Source: a virus
Length of the DNA: 20,184 nucleotides
IMG/VR virus record: IMGVR_UViG_3300040801_002725
Location: 1-20,184 of that record
Direction: 5' to 3' (one strand)
The notes under the pieces were generated by a model. It made no database searches and was not told where the DNA came from. It saw only the letters and a list, made by a program, of their open reading frames with translations. This document shows positions 1 to 7,380 of this stretch, in pieces. A program made the position numbers and the translations under genes. Numbering within the stretch: position 1 is the stretch's first letter; each line of letters begins with the position of its first letter.

Positions 1-388
1 GCTCTACACCATTTGACTCGCCAACAACTCTTTCGGGTGACTCACCACTCATTATTCTTCTGGCCTCTGGACTTATGTCAGCACCAGGAAGAACAGGATT
101 GTTTGGGTCAACATTTTGTGACATTGGACTGCCCCCACGTTGAAGCTGGTCTAACGGTACACCACCTCGTGTTATTGGTTGTTGCGGAGAAACTCGTCTC
201 TGCTGCATAGCTGGTTGTTGATACATGACGTTCTGTTCAACCTTTTTAGAAGGCTCTGTTATACCGTCAATAGCGGCTCTAATTGCCTTCCATTGATCTT
301 TTGTAGGAGCCCAATCCTTACCTAGAGTCTCTTCCATTCCTTCTATATATGCCTTAAACTCTTTTATAGTTCTTTTCTTTTTTCTCAT
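1..388 (-). CDS. Unknown phage protein, N-terminal part (cut by window edge)
   Basis: An open frame starts at the ATG at 388 and runs without a stop to base 1, giving at least 129 residues. The start overlaps the stop of the upstream gene as ATGA (385-388), so the two are translationally coupled in one minus-strand operon with uvsW. The protein begins with a basic patch (MRKKKRTIKEF), then a short acidic/Trp region (GMEETLGKDWAPTKDQW, about residues 17-33), then a long Gln/Pro/Gly/Arg-rich, probably disordered stretch. The early part resembles small proteins of marine T4-like phages as I recall them, but I cannot assign a function. The C-terminus lies outside the window. Confidence 0.75.
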   Translation of the reverse strand, partial: MRKKKRTIKEFKAYIEGMEETLGKDWAPTKDQWKAIRAAIDGITEPSKKVEQNVMYQQPAMQQRRVSPQQPITRGGVPLDQLQRGGSPMSQNVDPNNPVLPGADISPEARRIMSGESPERVVGESNGVE

Positions 389-894
389 AGTTCTTCTCTC
401 TTTATCTCTATAGAACGTATATCGTCTTTGACGTATTTATTGAATCCGTCCTTCTCTGATACTACTATCCATAAATTATTATTTAAAGGATAACAAAGCA
501 TATATCGCATGTCTAATGATGGAATAATATTACTTACGTTAGGCTCATAGTTTACAGCTTTAATCTCTTGAGTATTATAAATTATACTCTTTGGTCCGTA
601 AATAAAAGCTTCAAATTTAGTTCTAGAGCACGCTGATACATCAACAATATCATATATGAATGTAGAACCGTCCATTATAAAAATATTCCAATTCACAGGA
701 AGAGACACCTGATATCCTATAATATCTAGAACCATACAGTCGGTGATAATCTCTTCAATAATGTACATTGGTTGCAAAAAGAACTTAAACTCAACGAGAT
801 CGAAGAGCCATATTTCTTTTTTAAAAAGATTTACATTAATCTCTTCTTCGTTATTAAGATCTACTATTTGACTGGAACTATCAAGTACTTTCAT
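385..894 (-). CDS. Unknown T4-like phage protein, 169 aa
   Basis: It starts at ATG 894 with an AGGA ribosome site 6 nt upstream, only 9 bases after the uvsW stop, and ends in an ATGA overlap with the next gene. No signal peptide or long membrane helix is visible. The sequence alternates hydrophobic and polar residues, suggesting a beta-rich globular protein. The segment LPVNWNIFIMDGSTFIYDI (about residues 64-82) and a second block with RYMLCYPLNNNLWIV (about 130-144) look like conserved cores. I recall similar unknown proteins near uvsW in marine T4-like phages but cannot name a family. Its position suggests co-expression with recombination genes, not necessarily a recombination role. Confidence 0.8.
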   Translation of the reverse strand: MKVLDSSSQIVDLNNEEEINVNLFKKEIWLFDLVEFKFFLQPMYIIEEIITDCMVLDIIGYQVSLPVNWNIFIMDGSTFIYDIVDVSACSRTKFEAFIYGPKSIIYNTQEIKAVNYEPNVSNIIPSLDMRYMLCYPLNNNLWIVVSEKDGFNKYVKDDIRSIEIKREEL

Positions 895-903
895 CTTTTT
901 TCC

Positions 904-2382
904 TTACATATCTATCGTATTTTTTTCGAATGGATACTGCGCTTCTTTATAGTATGATATTCTCTTATTAAGATGACTTCTACCATACTTTAAGTCCGAA
1001 CAAATATCAGTTACTGTTACTGAATCTTTATCATTAGCTTTACGCAAACCGCGACCAATAGATTGTATGACTCGTATAGATGACTTTCCAATATCAACCA
1101 TAACAAGATGAAAGATTCGCTTAATATCAATACCAGTCGACGCTATTTGAACATTTGCGATAACGACAAGATTGTTTTCTTCTTTAAACATCGAGAATAC
1201 CTCTTGACGTTTTGACATTCCGTCCGCGCCATATAAAAAGTACGAATCCTCAATTAACGCGTTAAGTTTCTTACCAAACGAAATATTGCTCACTAGGCAA
1301 AATACGTTACCTGAACCGCTATCACGAAGTCTAGATATATAAGAAGCTATCCATTCTAATCTTTTTGGCGATCTTTCAAGATATGATTTTTCAGCTTGGT
1401 AATCTGGAAAGTAAGAGTTCTTGAACGATGTATACGTCATTGTATTCTTTAAATTAGAAGACTCGTACTCGTTCTTTAGATTGGTTTTTAACTGTAAGAT
1501 ATTGATATGTATCTTTGCAAGAAACCCTTGCTCAATAAGAAGGTGTGCTGGAATCTCGTGTAACACCGGGCCAATAGAGGTCTTAATAGCTATCTGAGCT
1601 TCAGTATCCTTTGGAAGAGTACCAGTAACCCCAAAACGATAGGCAATATTGGCACCTTCTCCATTAAGAAGCTTCTTAAGCACGTTACTTTTTGCACCAT
1701 GACACTCGTCAACAATAAAAACGTCAAAATCTTTTAGAACCAAAGGAATGTTCTTTAAGCTTTGCCATGTTGAAACGAGATGCTGCTGAGACAACTCTCT
1801 AATACCATCGCCGCACATGCCTACGTCTAATCCAAACTTTCTGTATTCATCGCGTGTTTGGTAGCTTAGATTCTTATCTGGAACAATAATAACCGATCTA
1901 AGACCGCCAGCGAGCTCGTACGAACGGGCCAGAGCTGCACACATTGACGTTTTACCAGAACCCGTTCCACTTATTCCAAGTCCTATTCCTTTCGTTAATA
2001 ATTTGTTCACCAACTCAACTTGATAATCTCGCATTTTCCACGGATTGTCATCATCGTCCATCACATGAGATAAGAAGTCCTCGTTTATAAGCGGTGGGTT
2101 AACGGCTTTCTTTCTTTTTCTTTGGTCATCAATATGCGGTTCGTAACCACATTGCATTAATATTGGTATGATCTCGTCTAGAAGATTAATGAACGTCTTC
2201 CCGGTCTTTTCACTAAAGTAGTTTATCTTTCCGTCCCACATACCAAACTTATAGCGAGGATTAAAAAAATATCCTTCTGATTCATAAGCAAAGTGTCTTG
2301 ATAAACTTTCCATATAATGAGGTTCAACACCAAGTACCACACAGTTAACCTCATCCTTAATAAGGATTCTACATTTTTTCAT
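904..2382 (-). CDS. uvsW: UvsW-like recombination helicase
   Basis: This is a superfamily 2 helicase of 492 residues, close to T4 UvsW (about 500). Visible motifs are Walker A GTGSGKT (139-145), motif II DECH (225-228), motif III VTGT (252-255) and motif VI QSIGRGLRK (440-448). The N-terminal ~110 residues, with FNPRYKFGMWDGKI, match the small DNA-binding domain that precedes the helicase core in UvsW. T4 UvsW unwinds branched DNA and R-loops and drives branch migration and fork regression, shifting replication from origins to recombination intermediates. The start ATG overlaps the uvsY stop as ATGA, so it is probably translated by coupling in the uvsX-uvsY-uvsW operon. Confidence 0.95.
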   Translation of the reverse strand: MKKCRILIKDEVNCVVLGVEPHYMESLSRHFAYESEGYFFNPRYKFGMWDGKINYFSEKTGKTFINLLDEIIPILMQCGYEPHIDDQRKRKKAVNPPLINEDFLSHVMDDDDNPWKMRDYQVELVNKLLTKGIGLGISGTGSGKTSMCAALARSYELAGGLRSVIIVPDKNLSYQTRDEYRKFGLDVGMCGDGIRELSQQHLVSTWQSLKNIPLVLKDFDVFIVDECHGAKSNVLKKLLNGEGANIAYRFGVTGTLPKDTEAQIAIKTSIGPVLHEIPAHLLIEQGFLAKIHINILQLKTNLKNEYESSNLKNTMTYTSFKNSYFPDYQAEKSYLERSPKRLEWIASYISRLRDSGSGNVFCLVSNISFGKKLNALIEDSYFLYGADGMSKRQEVFSMFKEENNLVVIANVQIASTGIDIKRIFHLVMVDIGKSSIRVIQSIGRGLRKANDKDSVTVTDICSDLKYGRSHLNKRISYYKEAQYPFEKNTIDM

Positions 2383-2837
2383 AGTGTATCATATCCTACC
2401 GAAGCGACTCGAGCTTTAGTAATATTGTTCAATGAATAACCTCTAGATACAAAACCGTCTACTACCGATGAGTACTTTTCATACATCTCTTTTACTTCTA
2501 AGTAAAGTTGATATATTACTGTAAAATCTTTCTCATTATCGATAAAACGCTGTATCTCTCTGTCTGAAAGGTCTCTTTGATAGTTTTCTTTATACTGGAC
2601 GAACCATTTCGCACGAATCCTGTCAACCTCATGTTTAAAGAATTCTGTTACTGTTTTTAGTTCTACTTTCTTTTGATCGTAATAAAATTGAAAAGGAGCG
2701 TTCTCTTTATTTGCCTGCTCTAAAGACTTGCCGTCTAATGACATTACCTTTTCGACTTTGTTTAGTTCGTCTTGATAATACTGCAATAAAGGACCGACGT
2801 TTTCATAAGCAGTTCCTAGATTACCTAATATGCTCAA
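2379..2837 (-). CDS. uvsY: UvsY-like recombination mediator
   Basis: A 152-residue protein, close to T4 UvsY (137). The second half shows the UvsY pattern: YYDQKKVELKTV (about 52-63), a K/R-rich helix with a [D/E]REIQRFI segment, a DKD-like NEKDFTVIYQLYLE helix, and a C-terminal SRGYSLNNITKAR resembling T4 SRGFAIKHIQDMR. UvsY displaces gp32 and nucleates UvsX filaments on ssDNA. The start is a TTG at 2837: a strong GGAG lies 6 nt upstream and the TTG overlaps the previous stop as TTGA, and no better ATG exists nearby. It sits directly before uvsW, as expected for this recombination module. The assignment is by pattern and context. Confidence 0.85.
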   Translation of the reverse strand: MSILGNLGTAYENVGPLLQYYQDELNKVEKVMSLDGKSLEQANKENAPFQFYYDQKKVELKTVTEFFKHEVDRIRAKWFVQYKENYQRDLSDREIQRFIDNEKDFTVIYQLYLEVKEMYEKYSSVVDGFVSRGYSLNNITKARVASVGYDTL

Positions 2838-3331
2838 TTTAAACTCCTTAGACCATTCTTATCTACAAAAAAGTTTGATTTTTGTTCTTCAGTGAGATTA
2901 GAAATATCAAATTCTTGCTCGTTGGCGGTATTCAAACTATTGGAAAAATGTTTTAATAATGAATCTTTAAGAAAACTTGTTATAGCTTCAGAAGTTAGAT
3001 TCTCGTCAATAAGCTTAAATGGAAAGTCGAGATGTACTATTTGTTTTGAAACTTCTGAAAGTTCTGGTGTTATAAGAAGGTTATCACCGTTTAGCTGTTG
3101 AATCTCTGTACCTGGTTTTATCTGTGTCGCAAAATAAACGGTAAGAAACTCTTCATCATGAACGTCAAAATTATGAATCTCAAATGAGACTTTATCTCTT
3201 ATATCTTTATCTTTAAACGCCAAGGAATTTATTATTCCCTCTAGAAACATAGGACCATACTCGTCTATAATAAGTCCTGATTCATTCATAAATTCTACGT
3301 TTCTTTTTAAAATTCTGTCTTTTAAACTCAT
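2834..3331 (-). CDS. Unknown protein in uvsX-uvsY interval, 165 aa
   Basis: It starts at ATG 3331 with AGGA 7 nt upstream and ends in a TTGA overlap with uvsY. The protein is acidic, without Cys-rich motifs, membrane segments or a nucleotide-binding loop. Residues 18-70 (ESGLIIDEYGPMFLEGII and following) look alpha/beta; the C-terminal 35 residues are polar and may be flexible. I do not recognise the family. It is separated from uvsX by a 78-bp gap with a long inverted repeat, so it may begin a separately controlled sub-operon with uvsY and uvsW. Co-transcription with recombination genes is the only hint of its role. Confidence 0.8.
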   Translation of the reverse strand: MSLKDRILKRNVEFMNESGLIIDEYGPMFLEGIINSLAFKDKDIRDKVSFEIHNFDVHDEEFLTVYFATQIKPGTEIQQLNGDNLLITPELSEVSKQIVHLDFPFKLIDENLTSEAITSFLKDSLLKHFSNSLNTANEQEFDISNLTEEQKSNFFVDKNGLRSLN

Positions 3332-3344
3332 AATATTATCCTAA

Positions 3345-3380
3345 AAATAGTCTATAATTTATTGTAATTATAAACTATTT
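3345..3380. repeat. Long AT-rich inverted repeat between uvsX and the 165 aa gene
   Basis: Arms AAATAGTCTATAATT (3345-3359) and AATTATAAACTATTT (3366-3380) pair at 14 of 15 positions around a 6-nt spacer. In the minus-strand transcript the hairpin lies after the uvsX stop and is followed by UUAGG, which includes the ribosome site of the next gene. It may act as a weak terminator, an RNA-stability element or a protein site. A second perfect palindrome (3397-3414 region, ATTAAAAATTTTTAAT core) overlaps the uvsX stop. Confidence 0.6.
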
Positions 3381-3409
3381 AAAGGATAAATGTAACAGAT
3401 TAAAAATTT

Positions 3410-4525
3410 TTAATCACTTTCTTTTTGCGCTTCGGCTAGACTCTCCAAATGTTTGGTTATTCTACGTTCGCGCAAAGATTCCTCGTCATCACCAGAATCT
3501 TCTTCAAGACTTTCATCAATATAAAGTCGTGAGTCTGTAAGTTTGATGCACTCTTCTAAGATTCTATCTAAATGCTGATCTAACTTTTTCTTTGTCCACT
3601 TATTATCTGGTTCAGAAGTAAAACAATAGCTTAATGACGTTACCTTCTTTATTATGCCTAGACCAACAGCAACGTCTAACAAACCATTGTAAGGATCCAT
3701 ACCTGTGTTATAAGGAACCTCAATGCTTATCGTTTGGAACGGAAGTGTGAACCGCGTTTTTACCCCTTCACACCTCATACGAATACCAACGCTCTCCTTA
3801 CTTGAGTCGTCTCTTAATTTTAGTTTGGTGATAAGAATAATCTCGCTAAGACTGTATTTAATTGCGTCCTTAATCTTCCAATCACCTTCACCATTATACT
3901 TGTCTTGATTTGCGTAAACCTGATCTGTAACTACGATACTAATATTAAGGCCATCGATCTTATGCACGAAACCTCGAAGCATTGACTTAAACTGCTTGTT
4001 TCTTTGACCCTGATCACCTTTTATAACACCTTTCTTAAGGTTATCCCACTCGGTCTCTGTGAGTAACATGTCTATGCTGTCGAGTGCTATAAGCACTCTT
4101 GGTGCGTTCTCAGGATCATCACCGTACTCTTGTTTATATTCCTCAACGAATGCAGACACCGCGTTAGTAACTTGAGTATTGGTGCTTACCTCTATTGGAA
4201 TATACTTCTCGCTATCGGGATCAACACCGATGGCAGCAACGAAGGATTTATCTAGAGCCTTTTCACTGTCAATAGCAAGAACCCAAAATCCTTGAGCTTG
4301 CGCCTCACGCATTATATTTGTTAAAAGAAAGCTTTTACCGGAACCAGAAGGACCTACGAGCCCACAAACACGACCCTGAGGAATTCCGCGAAGAAAATCT
4401 CCAGAAATGATCTTGTTGAGTACGTAGTTCCCTGTAGGAATCCAATATCGAGGGGGCTCTGCAGCCCCGTCGACCTTGATACCAGCTTTCTTCAAACCCT
4501 TGGTATAGGCTTGAATAAACTTCAT
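3410..4525 (-). CDS. uvsX: UvsX RecA-like recombinase
   Basis: A 371-residue RecA-family strand-exchange protein, near T4 UvsX (391). Walker A GPSGSGKS is at 58-65, the catalytic-glutamate region DSEKALD at 86-92 and Walker B VLIALD at 144-149, followed by SIDMLL. The protein forms ATP-dependent filaments on ssDNA and promotes homologous pairing for recombination-dependent replication, working with gp32, UvsY and UvsW in the same operon. The C-terminal tail is acidic (EESLEEDSGDDEESL), as often seen in RecA proteins. The start ATG at 4525 lies 2 nt after the gp32 stop, with a GAGGG ribosome site inside the end of gene 32, so expression is tied to gp32. Confidence 0.97.
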   Translation of the reverse strand: MKFIQAYTKGLKKAGIKVDGAAEPPRYWIPTGNYVLNKIISGDFLRGIPQGRVCGLVGPSGSGKSFLLTNIMREAQAQGFWVLAIDSEKALDKSFVAAIGVDPDSEKYIPIEVSTNTQVTNAVSAFVEEYKQEYGDDPENAPRVLIALDSIDMLLTETEWDNLKKGVIKGDQGQRNKQFKSMLRGFVHKIDGLNISIVVTDQVYANQDKYNGEGDWKIKDAIKYSLSEIILITKLKLRDDSSKESVGIRMRCEGVKTRFTLPFQTISIEVPYNTGMDPYNGLLDVAVGLGIIKKVTSLSYCFTSEPDNKWTKKKLDQHLDRILEECIKLTDSRLYIDESLEEDSGDDEESLRERRITKHLESLAEAQKESD

Positions 4526-4527
4526 TA

Positions 4528-5472
4528 TTAACCCTCTTTGTTATCTACACGAGAACGAACACGGTCAAGAATACTCTTTCCGTACGCCGAAAAGTCGTCA
4601 GTAGCACTTGCTTCAGCAGCAGGAGCAGGTGTAGGAGCACTCGCAGGTTGAGAAGGTGTAGGAATAGGTGCTTCTGTCGGCTGATGAGCAGCATTTTCCC
4701 AAGGATTAGGTTCGCTCGGAGGAGCATTAAACGCCGATCCAGGAAACCCAGCAGATACACCACCGGTTCTTTCAAGATCAAGAAGACGCTGAACCTCATC
4801 TACCTCAATCTTTTTAGGAAGAAGATCACGAAGATTCACAATATTATCTTCAACGTATGCAATCTCTTCTTCGGTTAGATCGCGCGATCTACGAAGAAAG
4901 CGACTGCCAACACTGTAGTTGTTACGACCGCCAGCAAGTGTTTTCTTAATAGCAAAATCTGTTCCACCTTCATAGGCAAAAGGAACAACATCAAGATCAC
5001 CAGATGCCAGACCTTCTTTTACCGAGTTTAGAAGTTGAAACCCCATGGAAATGGCATGAATCTTACCAACACGAGACTGACCGTCATCAGGAAGAGGAAG
5101 AGGATCCTCAACAACAATGATCTGAGAAACATGATTAATGTCTCTCCAGTACTTTTTGCCAAGTTCTTTATTCTTCTCTACATTATAGTAATGCTGAGAA
5201 AGCTTACAGATTGGACAGTCTTCGTTGTACATTTGAAGACATGGAATTCTTTTCGTCTCGCCTTCAACTTCTAAGTTATGACGATGACGAGCGACAAAAT
5301 ATCCATTAGGGTTAGATTCATCTTTATCGGGAAGAAAACGAATGACTGCTTGCGCGCCCTCTTTCATATCCCAAAAAAGGTAATAGGGAAGAAGGCTACC
5401 TGTACCTTCTCTATTATTAGATTTTTCGAAGTTATTTTTTAATTGATCCATCGACATGAATTGTCTAGGCAT
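4528..5472 (-). CDS. gp32: gp32-like single-stranded DNA binding protein
   Basis: The 314-residue protein carries the gp32 zinc site: His63 or His65, Cys78, Cys86 and Cys89, close to T4 His64/Cys77/Cys87/Cys90. The region after it (SQIIVVEDP, GGRNNYSVGSRF) matches the OB-fold DNA-binding core. gp32 coats ssDNA in replication, recombination and repair and recruits partners. Residues about 240-295 are a Pro/Ala/Ser/Thr-rich linker. The last residues (GKSILDRVRSRVDNKEG) are not a strongly acidic tail as in T4; a short helix may take the partner-binding role. It is the first gene of the minus operon, preceded by early- and late-type promoter candidates and a low-structure repeat-rich leader. Confidence 0.95.
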   Translation of the reverse strand: MPRQFMSMDQLKNNFEKSNNREGTGSLLPYYLFWDMKEGAQAVIRFLPDKDESNPNGYFVARHRHNLEVEGETKRIPCLQMYNEDCPICKLSQHYYNVEKNKELGKKYWRDINHVSQIIVVEDPLPLPDDGQSRVGKIHAISMGFQLLNSVKEGLASGDLDVVPFAYEGGTDFAIKKTLAGGRNNYSVGSRFLRRSRDLTEEEIAYVEDNIVNLRDLLPKKIEVDEVQRLLDLERTGGVSAGFPGSAFNAPPSEPNPWENAAHQPTEAPIPTPSQPASAPTPAPAAEASATDDFSAYGKSILDRVRSRVDNKEG

Positions 5473-5493
5473 AGTTACATAGTCTCCAGTTGT

Positions 5494-5550
5494 CTAAATT
5501 AGTGTAAAAGTAGTATAAAGTTAGCTAAATAGTATAAAAGTTGGTCTAAT
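5494..5550 (-). promoter_or_regulatory. Repeat-rich leader of gp32, possible autogenous operator
   Basis: In the leader, read on minus, CUUUUAUACU (5540-5531), CUUUAUACU (5520-5512) and CUUUUACACU (5510-5501) recur, embedded in A/U-rich sequence with little pairing. T4 gp32 represses its own translation by binding an A/U-rich unstructured leader; this layout would suit the same control. The operator role is inferred. Confidence 0.4.
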
Positions 5551-5562
5551 TGCTAGTGTCAA
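5534..5562 (-). promoter_or_regulatory. Candidate early sigma-70 promoter for gp32 operon
   Basis: On minus a perfect -35 TTGACA (5562-5557) is followed after 17 nt by TTTTAT (5539-5534), 4 of 6 to the -10 consensus. Transcription would start near 5527 and read gp32, uvsX and the following genes. This fits early expression of recombination genes by the host polymerase. Confidence 0.45.
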
Positions 5563-5580
5563 TTTTTTAAGTTGACTCTA

Positions 5581-5588
5581 TATTTATA
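5581..5588 (-). promoter_or_regulatory. Late promoter upstream of gp32
   Basis: The minus strand reads TATAAATA at 5588-5581, an exact match to the T4 gp55-type late promoter. It lies about 110 bases upstream of the gp32 start, so gp32 could be made both early and late. Confidence 0.6.
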
Positions 5589-5707
5589 ATATATTAAGAA
5601 GTGTTTGTAAACTGTTTATTTTCAATTCACGCCTTGCCTTAATTATGGTGAGTAGTCGTGCGAGCACGAGAAGTCGGTGGTATTCGATTAATTTCAAATA
5701 TCATAAA

Positions 5708-5762
5708 TGTTACACAAACTGATATCTAATATCTATATACTATCTCATAGGATTGTGTAACA
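5708..5762. repeat. Perfect 10-bp inverted repeat in gp17 leader
   Basis: TGTTACACAA (5708-5717) and TTGTGTAACA (5753-5762) are exact reverse complements separated by 35 nt that contain repeated TATCTA-like units. It could form an RNA stem in the gp17 leader or bind a dimeric protein. Confidence 0.6.
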
Positions 5763-5808
5763 GCCTAGAAAACTAATAATAGATAATATAAAAGAGCGGA
5801 GTCTTGTT

Positions 5809-7380
5809 ATGCCTCAAAATCCTTTAGTCAAGGGTTCTAACGAAGAAACCCAATATACTGCAGAAACACTGCAGGAGTTCGCTAAGTGCGCCCAAGATCC
5901 TATATATTGTATCACTAATTACTTTAAGGTGCAATACCCTGGTAAAGGTCTGGTGCCTTTTGAACCATATCCGTATCAGGTTGAACTTATAAAGGCGTTT
6001 CAAGATAATCGGTGGAATATCGTACTCTCTTCAAGACAGACAGGAAAGAGTGTTACTGCTTGCGCGTTCCTTTTATGGTATGCGATGTTCAACTTTCAAG
6101 CAACTATTATTATCGCGTCCAACGTTCATAAAGGTTCTCTTGAGATGATACACCGTATACGTACGATGTATGAGAACCTTCCGATGTGGCTTAAACCAGG
6201 TATCACGCCAGACGGATGGAACAAACTAAGTGTTATCTTTGATAATAAGAGTCGTATCCTTTCTTCAGCGACAAGTAAAGAGGCAGGTCGTGGTTACTCT
6301 ATCGATCTTTTGTATCTTGACGAGTTCGCGTTTGTGTTACCAAATATTCAGCACGACTTTTGGACAGCTATTCTTCCTACACTATCTACCGGTGGACGTT
6401 GTCTTATCACTTCAACACCTAACGGTGACGCGGACCTTTTTGCTGAACTCTGGCGTGGTGCTGAGATGGAGTCTAATGGTTTCTGGCACCGTCACGTAAA
6501 ATGGGATGAACCACCAGGTAGAGACGAAGAATTTAAGAAGACGATGATTGATAAGATTGGTCTTCATCGTTGGAAACAGGAATTTGAGTGTGAGTTTATA
6601 TCTGATGCAACACTTCTCATTGATTCTTTAGTGCTTCAAAGACTCACTAAAGAAGTTGATACGATTCAACCTATCTTTTCTATTCAAAATATATACTTTT
6701 GGGAAAAGATTGAGAGAGAAGGTACTTATATTGTTGGTGTTGACCCTGCGACAGGTATTGGAAAGGATTATACAGTATTTCAGGTATTTTCGGTTCCTGA
6801 TATGAGACAGGTAGCCGAGTACCGTTCTAACGTTATGTCCATTAGTGATCAGTACTCATTATTTAAGAATCTTCTTCTTTATATTGAAGGACAGTGTAGA
6901 ACAGTTTACTTTTCTATTGAGAGTAATGGTGTTGGTGCTGCGATGCTAACCTTATACGAGCAAGACACTTCACCACCAAAGTCGTCGTCTCTTATTTCTG
7001 ATGATGGAAGAAATAAGTTAGGTTACACAACAACTCATAAGGTAAAGATGCGTGCTGCCGTTAACTTTAAAGAGATGCTTGAGAAAGGGTCAATGACTAT
7101 AAGATCTCCAGTCCTTCTCACAGAATTAAAGAATTACGCTCGTAGGGCTAACTCTTATGAAGCCCTTCCTGGAGCTACCGATGACGCGGTATCTGCGGTC
7201 CTAATATGTGTCCGATTGTTTGAGGAGGTATCTAAGTACGATATCAATATGTTCAATAAGATGTACGCGTTAGAAGAGAAGAGGTGGTCAGTCTCGGACT
7301 TTGAACACTATAGAAATAACGCTGCTTATGACGGCTATGATGATATAGATGAGACTGACAAACCATTACCTATGATGTAG
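5809..7380 (+). CDS. gp17: Terminase large subunit (gp17-like)
   Basis: This 523-residue protein is the DNA-packaging motor ATPase and nuclease. The ATPase domain shows Walker A SRQTGKS (75-81), Walker B DLLYLDE (166-172) and the coupling motif STPNG (202-206). The nuclease domain has candidate metal-binding acids Asp312 (GVDPATG), Glu371 (SIESNG) and Asp458/Asp459 (GATDDA), in the order of the T4 Asp401/Glu458/Asp542 triad. It is shorter than T4 gp17 (610). It cuts concatemers and pumps DNA into proheads at the portal. Its start at 5809 has GGAG 7 nt upstream. Unlike T4, the small subunit is not upstream but converges from the other strand, the stops abutting at 7380/7381. Confidence 0.97.
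   Translation: MPQNPLVKGSNEETQYTAETLQEFAKCAQDPIYCITNYFKVQYPGKGLVPFEPYPYQVELIKAFQDNRWNIVLSSRQTGKSVTACAFLLWYAMFNFQATIIIASNVHKGSLEMIHRIRTMYENLPMWLKPGITPDGWNKLSVIFDNKSRILSSATSKEAGRGYSIDLLYLDEFAFVLPNIQHDFWTAILPTLSTGGRCLITSTPNGDADLFAELWRGAEMESNGFWHRHVKWDEPPGRDEEFKKTMIDKIGLHRWKQEFECEFISDATLLIDSLVLQRLTKEVDTIQPIFSIQNIYFWEKIEREGTYIVGVDPATGIGKDYTVFQVFSVPDMRQVAEYRSNVMSISDQYSLFKNLLLYIEGQCRTVYFSIESNGVGAAMLTLYEQDTSPPKSSSLISDDGRNKLGYTTTHKVKMRAAVNFKEMLEKGSMTIRSPVLLTELKNYARRANSYEALPGATDDAVSAVLICVRLFEEVSKYDINMFNKMYALEEKRWSVSDFEHYRNNAAYDGYDDIDETDKPLPMM

Larger units (their letters stand above)
5473..5808. other. Divergent intergenic control region between gp32 and gp17
   Basis: This 336-bp gap has no credible ORF. 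From the gp32 side it holds the leader repeats, the early and late promoters, a small hairpin TCGTG-CGAG-CACGA (5656-5669), and a perfect 10-bp inverted repeat in front of gp17 (5708-5717 and 5753-5762). The gp17 ribosome site GGAG is at 5798-5801. No clear plus-strand late promoter is seen; CATAAATG (5702-5709) is the nearest candidate. Confidence 0.6.

Noticed and set aside
13-210. Plus-strand frame of 65 codons
   Set aside because: It overlaps the minus-strand gene that runs off the left edge and is coupled to its upstream neighbour; no ribosome site.
4545-4799. Minus-strand frame of 84 codons, Leu-rich
   Set aside because: Lies inside gene 32 in another frame, produced by its Pro/Ala linker codons.
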